Source of the DNA: Actinomycetota bacterium
Lineage (GTDB): Bacteria; Actinomycetota; Actinomycetes; S36-B12
NCBI GenBank assembly: GCA_016717115.1
Contig: JADKGE010000004.1
Coordinates: forward strand, 62,001-126,000
DNA length: 64,000 nt
Reading direction: 5' to 3'
Shown in pieces: positions 1 through 6,774 of the stretch. A program made the position numbers and the translations under genes. How positions within the stretch are numbered: the stretch's first letter is position 1; every line of letters begins with the position of its first letter. The notes beneath the pieces were generated by a model. The model saw nothing but the letters and a program-made list of their open reading frames with translations, ran no database searches and was not told the origin of the DNA.

Positions 1-1
1 C

Positions 2-1705
2 GAGTTCTTCGTGCCGGTGGGCGTCGAGGAATACGTGCGGAATGCCGGCCTGTGGGTGCAGCGGCCGGACGGCACCGTCGAGCGCGTGGCCGAGTCCGGC
101 AGTCTCGATCTCGACGAGCTGGCCCGTCTGGGCGCGAAGCATGGTCGCGTGGGGCAATCGCTCAGTGGGATCTCCGTGCCGCATTCGCGTCGGGCGCGCA
201 TCAAGAGCTGGTTCCGGACGCAGCGACCCAGGTTCCGAGCCAGCCACCGGCTGGCCCAGGTCGGCTTGTCGGGCCGGGCGATCGACACGCTGAGCCGGAT
301 GTCCCTTCTCTTCCGTGGGGCGGTTCCCGGTGGCAGCGCCATCGCCTCCCTCGCCCTCCAGAAGGAGCACCTCGAGCCGGGGACCCCCAAGTACCACGCG
401 CACATCGTGCGCGACGGCGGGTGGATCGTCTGCCAGTACTGGTTCTTCTACTCTTTCAACAACTGGCGTTCGGGGTTCTCCGGCGTCAACGAGCACGAGT
501 CCGACTGGGAGCAGGTCACTGTCTACCTCGACGGCACGGGCGTGCTCGACGAGGATGGGCTCCCCCTTCCTCGCTGGGTCGTGTTCTCCGCGCACGACGA
601 GACGGGCGACGACCTCCGGCGGCGCTGGGACGACCCCGATCTGACCGTCGTCGACGGACGCCACCCCGTCGTCTTCGCGGGTGCGGGCTCCCATTCCGGT
701 GCGTATCTCGCCGGCGACTACCTCATCACCCTCGCACCGGAGACCTTGTCGAGGTTCGTCACCGTCATCCGCAACGTCGCGAAGGTCTTCACCCCATGGA
801 CGCGAGCCGCGCAGGGCTCGGGCATCGGCATTCCCTACATCGACTACGCCCGTGGCGACGGCCTGTCCATCGGCCCCGGTCAGGACGTCGAGTGGACCCC
901 CGTCGTCATCGACGACGACACGCCCTGGGTGCGCGACTTCCGCGGGCTGTGGGGGCACGACACCCGCGACAAGCTCGGCGGGGAGCGCGGCCCGGCCGGT
1001 CCGCGATACGAGCGGAACGCAACCGTGCGCGCGTCGTGGGGCGACCCCGTGGGCTGGGCCGGCCTCGGGAAGGTCGCACCGAACCCAGAGGCGGAACTGG
1101 CCCTCGTCGGCGGCCGCATCGACGACATCGACCGGGAGCTGGAGCAACTCGAGGCCGAAAACGCGCACGGCCGCATGGTGATTGCGGAGAAGGCCGCCGG
1201 CCTTGCACCGGGTGCGCCCGAGGTCCGGGCGCTTGAGGCCGAGGAGAAGCGACTCGTCGAGGCGCGGTTGACCGCGGTGCGGTTGCGTGACGAGCGGGAG
1301 CGGATGGTGCGCGCGCAGACCGAGGGGGTAGATGCCGTTGGCCCGCACGCCCATCTCAGCCATCGACGCACGCCACTCTCCGCAGACCAGCCAGGACGAT
1401 CACGGTTCCTCAGCGCCTGGGCAGTGGTGAGCACCCCGATCATCCTGCTGCTTGCCGCCTCCCTCTTCCTCGGCGGAACCCTGTCGCGGCCGCTCCTGGC
1501 TCTCGGCATCCTGGTTCTCGTGCTGGGCGTCGAGGCCTTCGCGCGCGGCTACTTCCTCGCCTTCCTCGTGCGCCTGCTGCTCCTGTTCGCGATAGCCAAT
1601 CTCGTGGTCGCCTTCTTCAACAACTGGCAGTTCGTCTCGGCCTGCGTCCTCGCCGCCCTTGCCGTGATCGTCTTCGTCGTCAACATCCGAGACGCGCGGC
1701 GATGA
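2..1705 (+). CDS. Vps62-like domain membrane protein (5' end cut by window)
   Basis: The frame is open to the left edge and no ribosome binding site precedes the first in-window GTG (11), so the true start probably lies upstream. Residues about 95-250 resemble the Vps62/DUF946 family: an aromatic stretch (WFFYSFNN) is followed by NEHESDWEQ and by a GAGSHSG motif, typical of this beta-rich fold. A charged, Glu/Arg-rich likely coiled coil follows at about 355-435. The last 100 residues form two or three hydrophobic segments, so the protein is probably anchored in the membrane by its C-terminus. The stop overlaps the next start (ATGA), so the two genes are co-translated. Biochemical role unknown. 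Confidence 0.75.
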   Translation, partial: EFFVPVGVEEYVRNAGLWVQRPDGTVERVAESGSLDLDELARLGAKHGRVGQSLSGISVPHSRRARIKSWFRTQRPRFRASHRLAQVGLSGRAIDTLSRMSLLFRGAVPGGSAIASLALQKEHLEPGTPKYHAHIVRDGGWIVCQYWFFYSFNNWRSGFSGVNEHESDWEQVTVYLDGTGVLDEDGLPLPRWVVFSAHDETGDDLRRRWDDPDLTVVDGRHPVVFAGAGSHSGAYLAGDYLITLAPETLSRFVTVIRNVAKVFTPWTRAAQGSGIGIPYIDYARGDGLSIGPGQDVEWTPVVIDDDTPWVRDFRGLWGHDTRDKLGGERGPAGPRYERNATVRASWGDPVGWAGLGKVAPNPEAELALVGGRIDDIDRELEQLEAENAHGRMVIAEKAAGLAPGAPEVRALEAEEKRLVEARLTAVRLRDERERMVRAQTEGVDAVGPHAHLSHRRTPLSADQPGRSRFLSAWAVVSTPIILLLAASLFLGGTLSRPLLALGILVLVLGVEAFARGYFLAFLVRLLLLFAIANLVVAFFNNWQFVSACVLAALAVIVFVVNIRDARR

Positions 1706-2439
1706 CCCTGGGTCAGCCGGCCCTCGTCGCGGTTGCCGTATTCGTCGCCTACCTGATCGTCGTCGGCGCGATGTGGCGGGTCACCGGCACGCGCTACGAC
1801 GCCCTGGTCGACTCCCGCGAGCACGTCCTTCGCGGCATCGTCCTGCCGATCGGACTGGGCGCGGTGCTGCTCGCGGTTGCGACGACGTGGCTGGGGTGGT
1901 GGCACTCCGCCCTGTTCGAGGACTCGAGGTCCGGGCCCGCGTGGGCGCTCGTCGTGCCGATCCTCTTCGCCGTGGTCGCGCTCGTGAACATCGCCTCCGT
2001 CGACTACACAGCACCACAGGCGAAGTACCTCCCGCTGCTCCTCGTCGGCACCCTGCTGGTCGGCTTCTCCGAGGAGATGGCCACGCGGGGCCTGCTCGTC
2101 GTCGGCCTTCGGGAGGGTGGATCGGGCGAGATGGCCGTCTGGCTGATCACGTCCGTGCTCTTCGCGCTCCTCCACGGGATGAACGCCTTCTTCGGCCAGT
2201 CCCGGCAGGCGACTGCCGTGCAGATCGTTATGGCGTTCCTCGCGGGCACGGCCCTGTACATCACGCTCATGGTCACGGGAACGCTGCTGGTCGGCATCGT
2301 CCTGCACGCGCTCTGGGACTTCGGCTCGCTCGGCATCCTCGCCACCCAGAGCAAGCAGAAGCCGTTCGCGGGGGCGCTCTCCCTCATCACGTTGCTCACG
2401 GCGCTGGTTGCCGTCTGGTTCGTCGTGGCGGCGTCGTGA
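1702..2439 (+). CDS. CPBP family intramembrane metalloprotease
   Basis: 245 residues with about six to eight hydrophobic helices. The CPBP (Abi/CAAX protease) signature is visible: EEMATRG (EExxxR motif, about residue 118), a histidine in FALLHGMNAF, and a C-terminal HALWD motif. These residues build the zinc site inside the membrane. Family members cleave or process membrane proteins or peptides, and some give bacteriocin immunity; the substrate here is unknown. The start overlaps the preceding Vps62-like gene by four bases, suggesting a two-gene operon. The next gene converges from the other strand. Confidence 0.85.
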   Translation: MTLGQPALVAVAVFVAYLIVVGAMWRVTGTRYDALVDSREHVLRGIVLPIGLGAVLLAVATTWLGWWHSALFEDSRSGPAWALVVPILFAVVALVNIASVDYTAPQAKYLPLLLVGTLLVGFSEEMATRGLLVVGLREGGSGEMAVWLITSVLFALLHGMNAFFGQSRQATAVQIVMAFLAGTALYITLMVTGTLLVGIVLHALWDFGSLGILATQSKQKPFAGALSLITLLTALVAVWFVVAAS

Positions 2440-2470
2440 AGGGGAGCGTGGGCTTCGACCCGACGTGGAA

Positions 2471-3577
2471 TCAGCCAGGCTGATCGAGGTCGAGTTCCAG
2501 CCATCGGGCGAGATCGCGGATCTCGCGGTCGACTGCCGCGCTCATCGCCGCGCTGAACGGCACGTCCCGGTGGATGGCATCGACCCTGAGCAGGCCGGCC
2601 GGCCGGTCAGCGGTGGCGTCGAGCTTCCCCACCAGTCGGTCCCCGTACAGGATGGGAAGGGCGTAGTAGCCCCAGCGTCTGCGGCTGGCTGGCTTGTACA
2701 TCTCCAGTGCGTAGTCGAACTCGAACACGTCGACCATCCGCTTGCGGTCGTGCAGAAGCCGATCGAACGGGGACAGCAGGACGGCGCGACCCGTGAAGGG
2801 CTGGCCCAGCAATGCCGGGTCCACTCGCCACTGCCCGCGAACCCCCTCGACCACGGCCGCCTCGCCGGCTTCGCCGACGTCCAAGGGCTCCACGGGGCAC
2901 TCCGGTCCGTGCGCCCTCGCGATCCCCAGCGCGCTCAGTCGACGCTCGTCGCGCAGCCGGCGTGCCTCCTGTGACGGAATTGCCGGATCATCGGGGTAGA
3001 CGCGGGACGCGAGGTCCCACAGTCGGTCGCGCCCCTGCCGGCCCGCAACCGCCACCTCACCGCGTTGAACGAGGAAGTCGAGCAGCATGGCCACGTTCTT
3101 GTGGTTGTTCCAACCGCTCGAGGCCCACGGCCGCACGCATGTGTCGGGCAGCTCGCTCAGGGGGAGTGGCCCATCGGCGCGGAGCAGCTCGAGGATGTCT
3201 CGACGACAGGCGTCGTTGGCCCGGACCCAGTCCCGCCGGTACTCCTGCCAGTCGCGGAGCACTCCTGCGCCGGGCCACTCGGCCATCTCGGCCCGGTAGA
3301 GCGCGAGGTCCTCGGCCGGCCGGGCGGTTCCGCGGAACTCGATCAGCCGCTGCTCGTCAAGGGCGTCCCGTAGGTCCTGCCGCTTGTAGGACGACCCAAG
3401 CCGACTCCACAGAACCAGGTCGGCGCTGGGCGCGACGGCGCTGGTCGGATCGATCTGCAGGAGGGAGAGCCTCCGCACCGTCTCGAGGACCGACGTGGGC
3501 CGGGGCTTGGCCAGCAGTTGCGCCCGCACGGCGATGCGCCGCGCGTCGGTGCGGCTCAACTGGTGGACCTCGGCCAT
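2471..3577 (-). CDS. YcaQ/AlkX-type winged-helix DNA glycosylase
   Basis: About 368 residues of the HTH_42 (winged-helix DNA-binding) superfamily, which contains the interstrand-crosslink glycosylases YcaQ/AlkX and AlkZ. The catalytic Q-phi-D motif typical of the YcaQ branch is seen as LLQIDPTSAV near residue 40, and the conserved PFDRLLHDR segment and YYALPILYGDRLVGKLD segment lie toward the C-terminus. It probably removes bulky alkylated bases or unhooks crosslinks. The ATG at 3577 (MAEVHQLSRTD) is preferred because the family begins close to this point; a longer form with an upstream start is possible. It is a single gene converging on the CPBP gene. Confidence 0.8.
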   Translation of the reverse strand: MAEVHQLSRTDARRIAVRAQLLAKPRPTSVLETVRRLSLLQIDPTSAVAPSADLVLWSRLGSSYKRQDLRDALDEQRLIEFRGTARPAEDLALYRAEMAEWPGAGVLRDWQEYRRDWVRANDACRRDILELLRADGPLPLSELPDTCVRPWASSGWNNHKNVAMLLDFLVQRGEVAVAGRQGRDRLWDLASRVYPDDPAIPSQEARRLRDERRLSALGIARAHGPECPVEPLDVGEAGEAAVVEGVRGQWRVDPALLGQPFTGRAVLLSPFDRLLHDRKRMVDVFEFDYALEMYKPASRRRWGYYALPILYGDRLVGKLDATADRPAGLLRVDAIHRDVPFSAAMSAAVDREIRDLARWLELDLDQPG

Positions 3578-3706
3578 CCGGCGAGCGTAGATGTTGCCCC
3601 CGACGCGGCGCGCGATCACCTCGATGTCGGCCGCAGTCTCAAGGGCCCGCGCTTCGCTCCCAGAGCGATTTGCGCATCCTTGACCGTCATGTCAAGATCG
3701 TTGGAA

Positions 3707-3799
3707 ACAAGGGGAGTATCCCTTCGCTAGTGGTCGTCAGTACGGTGCTCCGGCACCCGGTCACTAGGTCGGCCTGAGGCCGGCGGCGAGAGACCTTGT
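3707..3799 (+). ncRNA. yybP-ykoY manganese riboswitch aptamer
   Basis: The segment has the conserved elements of the yybP-ykoY (Mn2+) aptamer in the right order: ACAAGGGGAGTA at the 5' side, GTCGTCAGTACG in the middle, and GGCCTGAGGCCGG then GAGAGACCTTGT at the 3' side. The closing helix P1 is ACAAGG (3707-3712) paired with CCTTGT (3794-3799). It lies 28 bases upstream of terC, the class of manganese exporter most often controlled by this riboswitch. The family assignment is by motif and context; a covariance-model search has not been run. Confidence 0.93.
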
Positions 3800-3821
3800 G
3801 CCGTGCAGTCACGACACAAGG
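3794..3821 (+). promoter_or_regulatory. Anti-P1 hairpin sequestering the terC ribosome binding site
   Basis: CCTTGTG (3794-3800), whose first six bases form the 3' strand of riboswitch helix P1, is perfectly complementary to CACAAGG (3815-3821), which contains the terC Shine-Dalgarno AAGG. An inner helix CGTG/CACG (3802-3805 with 3810-3813) closed by a CAGT loop strengthens it. The two structures cannot coexist, so Mn2+ binding that stabilises P1 should free the ribosome binding site: a translational ON switch. Confidence 0.85.
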
Positions 3822-3827
3822 ATTCCT

Positions 3828-4790
3828 ATGGACATCTCGCTCTGGGTCTGGGTGGCCCTGATCACCGCCATTCTCGCGATGCTTCTGGTCGATCTCCTGA
3901 TGCACCGCGATGCCCACGAGATCGGTTTGCGCGAGGCCGCCACCTGGTCCGTGATCTGGGTGAGCATCGGCCTGGCGGTGGGCGGCGTGATCTGGTGGGG
4001 CTACGGGTCGGAGTTCGGCCTGCAGTACTACGCCGGCTACGTGATCGAGAAGTCGCTGGCCGTGGACAACGTATTCGTCTGGGCGGTCATCTTCGGCTAC
4101 TTCGCCGTGCCCAAGCAGTACCAGCACCGGGTGCTCTTCTACGGCGTCGTGGGCGCACTGGTGTTCCGGGCCATCTTCATCGCGGCCGGCTCCGCCCTCA
4201 TCGCCAGCGCCGCATGGGTGCTGTACGTGTTCGGCGCCTTCCTCATCCTCACCGGAGTGCGGATGATGCTGCAGCGCAACGAGCACGTCGACATGTCGAA
4301 GTCCCGGACACTGAGGCTGTTCCGGCGCCTGGTCCCCACGACCGAGGACTACCACGGACACCGGTTCTGGATCCGACGCGGTGGGGCGCTCGTGGCGACG
4401 CCGCTGCTGGCCGTCCTCGTCGTCGTCGAGGTCACCGACATCATCTTCGCGGTCGACTCGATCCCGGCCATCTTCGCCGTGACGCAGGAGCCCTTCCTGG
4501 TGTTCGCCAGCAACGCCTTCGCGATCCTGGGCCTTCGTGCCATGTACTTCCTGCTCGCCGACCTCATGCATCGCTTCATCTACCTGAAGCTGGGACTGTC
4601 CTTCGTGCTGGTGTGGGTCGGCGTCAAGATGATCGTCGGCCACGCGTTCGTAACGATCCCGACGATCCTCAGCCTGGGAGTCGTGGTCGCGATCATCGCC
4701 GCGTCCGTGATTGCGAGCCTGATCGCCACCCGCAACCTCGCTGCCGTCGAGCCGGCACGCGAGGACCAGGAGGAGGCGATCCATGAGTAG
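3828..4790 (+). CDS. TerC family membrane protein, probable manganese exporter (Alx/MeeF-like)
   Basis: 320 residues with seven or more membrane helices. TerC family features are seen: SLAVDNVFVWAVI and, in the second half, EVTDIIFAVDSIPAIFAVT, which supply the conserved acidic membrane residues. TerC proteins related to E. coli Alx and B. subtilis MeeF/MeeY export Mn2+ and protect or metallate exported proteins. The ATG at 3828 is chosen because AAGGA (3818-3822) precedes it and the upstream codons run into the riboswitch. It is first in a tight operon with a PGPGW protein, a Gre-like factor and a lipoprotein, all overlapping. Translation is probably turned on by manganese through the upstream riboswitch. 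Confidence 0.92.
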   Translation: MDISLWVWVALITAILAMLLVDLLMHRDAHEIGLREAATWSVIWVSIGLAVGGVIWWGYGSEFGLQYYAGYVIEKSLAVDNVFVWAVIFGYFAVPKQYQHRVLFYGVVGALVFRAIFIAAGSALIASAAWVLYVFGAFLILTGVRMMLQRNEHVDMSKSRTLRLFRRLVPTTEDYHGHRFWIRRGGALVATPLLAVLVVVEVTDIIFAVDSIPAIFAVTQEPFLVFASNAFAILGLRAMYFLLADLMHRFIYLKLGLSFVLVWVGVKMIVGHAFVTIPTILSLGVVVAIIAASVIASLIATRNLAAVEPAREDQEEAIHE

Positions 4791-5058
4791 GCAGGCGCTG
4801 GGCACGCAGTGGCGCCGGTTGCCGCACCCTCTTCGCTGGGTCGGCGTCGCGGTGGCCGGCGGGGCCTGCGTGCTGGCGGGGCTGGTGCTTCTGGTCCTGC
4901 CCGGTCCGGGCATCCCGCTGCTGATCGTGGGACTGGTGATCCTGGCGACCGAGTTTGCGTGGGCCGAGTCGATCCTGCGACGCGTCAAGAAGCACGGAAC
5001 AGCAGTCACATCAACGGTTTCCGACCGACTCGGATGGAAGAGAAGGAGCGCCCCATGA
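4783..5058 (+). CDS. PGPGW (TIGR02611-like) small membrane protein
   Basis: 91 residues. A basic N-terminus (residues 1-20) is followed by two hydrophobic stretches separated by the motif LPGPGIPLL, which defines this family of small actinobacterial membrane proteins; after it comes the conserved ATEFAWAESILRRVK segment. Function unknown. It overlaps the end of terC by eight bases and the start of the Gre-like gene by four, so it is translationally coupled to both and shares the manganese-responsive transcript. Confidence 0.8.
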   Translation: MSRQALGTQWRRLPHPLRWVGVAVAGGACVLAGLVLLVLPGPGIPLLIVGLVILATEFAWAESILRRVKKHGTAVTSTVSDRLGWKRRSAP

Positions 5059-5603
5059 CCACGAGCATGACCAAGGCCACGACCTCGACGATGGAGCGTG
5101 GCGAGCGAGCCGGCCGACCGCTGCTGACCCGCAGTGGAGCGCAGCTCCTTGCCGAGCGGGCCGCCGACATCAGGTACCGGCGCCTCGCCGAGCTGGCGCC
5201 ACTGCTCGTCGAGCATGAGCGCGACGAGCGGCACGTGGCCGAGTTCGAGCAGGTGCTCGCGGAGGCCGACCAGTGGGACGCCTTCCTGGCGTCCGCGGAC
5301 ATCCTCGTCATCGACGCCGCCGCATTCGATGGCCGCATCGGCCTCGGCACGCGCGTGGAGGTAAGACTCATCGACGGCTCCACCGCCTGGGTCCACCCGG
5401 TGCACCCCTTTGAGGCCTTCCTCGACGACGAGCGCATCTCGGTCACGTCCCCGTTGGGAGCCGCCCTCCAGGGCGCGCAGGTCGGGGACGATGTTGTCGT
5501 CCACGCACCCATCGGCACGTGGACGTGCACGGTTCTGGCCGTGGAGGTCGGCGACGGTCCCGTGACCGGGGCGCCGCGACGTGCCAAGGCGGTGGGTCGA
5601 TGA
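5055..5603 (+). CDS. GreA/GreB-like transcription factor with altered tip
   Basis: 182 residues. An N-terminal helical hairpin (about 20-85) is followed by an FKBP-like C-terminal domain (about 90-175) containing SPLGAALQGAQVGDDVVV, the match to the Gre family SPlG.AllG...GD.v motif. Gre factors enter the secondary channel of RNA polymerase and stimulate cleavage of backtracked RNA. At the coiled-coil tip, where GreA has DxSENAEY, this protein reads HERDERHVAEFEQ, so the canonical acidic pair context is changed. It could be a Gre paralogue with altered or inhibitory activity. The ATG at 5055 follows GAAGGAG; the ORF extends upstream but inside the preceding gene. Confidence 0.75.
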   Translation: MTTSMTKATTSTMERGERAGRPLLTRSGAQLLAERAADIRYRRLAELAPLLVEHERDERHVAEFEQVLAEADQWDAFLASADILVIDAAAFDGRIGLGTRVEVRLIDGSTAWVHPVHPFEAFLDDERISVTSPLGAALQGAQVGDDVVVHAPIGTWTCTVLAVEVGDGPVTGAPRRAKAVGR

Positions 5604-6034
5604 GTGCTCGGGGACGCACTGCGCGACCTTCGGCCCGGCGATCGCGGCTCGCGCTCTTGGTGGCCGCACCCCTGAGCGTCCTCATGCTGGCTGGCTGCGC
5701 CTCGGTGCAGGGCGCCGTCGACGGAGCGCAGCAGGCCGTCGACGGAGCGCAGGCCCTGGTCGAGGCACCACAGGAGATCGCCAACGCCTGCCAAGCGGCC
5801 GTCAACGCGTTTGCTCCCGGGACGTCGCTCACCCAAGCGCAGGACGCGATCCGGGACGCCACCGCGCAGCTGGACGAGGCCCTCGGCGAGGCCGCGACGA
5901 TCCCCGGCGTCTCCGCCGTGCGGGATGCCTTCGCCGGCGCGGTCGACTCGCTGAGCTCCCAGACGAGTGGGGCGGCAAACCAGGCCTCGCGCGACGCGGT
6001 CACCGCGGCGTGCTCCGTGTTCACGGGGAACTAG
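5600..6034 (+). CDS. Small lipoprotein with VDGAQ repeats
   Basis: 144 residues. The N-terminus is basic (RGRTARPSARRSR), then hydrophobic, ending in a lipobox LAGC, so it should be lipidated and anchored on the outer face of the cytoplasmic membrane. The mature part is Ala/Gln-rich and helical, starting with two copies of AVDGAQ encoded by an 18-bp direct repeat (5714-5731 and 5735-5752). Two cysteines (NACQAA near 62 and TAACSVF near the end) may form a disulfide. ATG overlaps the Gre-like stop (ATGA). Function not recognised; it is the last gene of the terC operon. Confidence 0.75.
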   Translation: MSARGRTARPSARRSRLALLVAAPLSVLMLAGCASVQGAVDGAQQAVDGAQALVEAPQEIANACQAAVNAFAPGTSLTQAQDAIRDATAQLDEALGEAATIPGVSAVRDAFAGAVDSLSSQTSGAANQASRDAVTAACSVFTGN

Positions 6035-6062
6035 GAGCCGCCCGCCGGACCAAGCAGGAAAA

Positions 6063-6076
6063 CGGCCCCCGGGCCG
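6063..6076 (+). terminator. Possible terminator after the terC operon
   Basis: CGGCC/GGCCG stem of five base pairs around a CCCG loop, 29 bases after the lipoprotein stop and with no U-tract. It is placed where the operon should end but is short. Confidence 0.35.
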
Positions 6077-6123
6077 CGTAGCGTCGTGTCAGGTGACGAC
6101 GTCGGCGCAAGGGAGGTCGAGGG

Positions 6124-6714
6124 ATGAGGAGCAAGGGGCTTCGCCCGACCGTGGTGGCCATTCTGGTGGTCTCCTCGGTGCTGGCCGGCGGCGCCGCGGT
6201 GGCGACGACTCCCGTGAGGCTCACGCAGGCCGAGTTGCGCAAGGCACTCCTGAGCCTGCCGGCGGTCGCGGCGGCCAGCGGAACGGGACACGCCGCGCAA
6301 TCGCTCGGGGTGGTGTGCTCGTGGTCGAACGAGATCAGCGCGAACGTCTGCATCCACGACACGCTCCATTCCGACGAGGCACGCTCGGCGGGCGCCCCCT
6401 GGGCAACTCACCTCAACGTGTTCTCGTTCGAGACTCGTGCACTTGCCCTGCAGTACGTCGCATCCATGGCAGAGCGGTTCCAGGGCACTCAGACGGTGTC
6501 GGCGAGCCGCACGAGGGTGGTGGGTTTCGATCCCCGGTCCCAGATCAGCGATGGAACGCGGATGGAAGCTGCCCCGGAGGTGTCCGTGGTTCGGGCGGTC
6601 GGCACCAACGCGTTGTGGGCGTCGTGCGCGGATCCGAGCAGGGCTGCCGGCCAGACCGAGTTGATGGCGTGCGCTACGTCCGTGGCCCGCGCGCAGGCGA
6701 GACGACTGGCCTAG
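6124..6714 (+). CDS. Secreted protein of unknown function
   Basis: 196 residues. A signal peptide is clear: MRSKGLRPTV followed by a hydrophobic core VAILVVSSVLAGGAAVA and likely cleavage after AVA. The mature domain starts TTPVRLTQAELRKALLSLPAV and has four cysteines (CSWSNEISANVC, ASCADP, MACATS) that could form two disulfides. The pattern of a small alpha/beta domain with an invariant CSW near the start resembles actinobacterial cell-surface domains of the lpqN or sensor type, but I do not recognise the family. SD GGGAGGTCGAGGG precedes the ATG. A bidirectional terminator follows. Confidence 0.6.
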   Translation: MRSKGLRPTVVAILVVSSVLAGGAAVATTPVRLTQAELRKALLSLPAVAAASGTGHAAQSLGVVCSWSNEISANVCIHDTLHSDEARSAGAPWATHLNVFSFETRALALQYVASMAERFQGTQTVSASRTRVVGFDPRSQISDGTRMEAAPEVSVVRAVGTNALWASCADPSRAAGQTELMACATSVARAQARRLA

Positions 6715-6726
6715 TCCACGTCCCTC

Positions 6727-6746
6727 GGCCCGACACGGTGCGGGCC
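6727..6746. terminator. Bidirectional terminator between convergent genes
   Basis: Perfect GGCCCG/CGGGCC stem (6727-6732 with 6741-6746) around an eight-base loop ACACGGTG, located in the 60-base gap between two convergent genes and able to serve both. Confidence 0.5.
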
Positions 6747-6774
6747 AGTGACGGCGCGCCCCTCGAACTCCTGC

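Noticed and set aside
3687..5669. 660-residue open frame on the minus strand opposite the terC operon
   Set aside because: It runs antisense to four well-supported genes and the riboswitch, is His/Asp/Gly-rich in the way of high-GC shadow frames, and has no recognisable motif or ribosome binding site.
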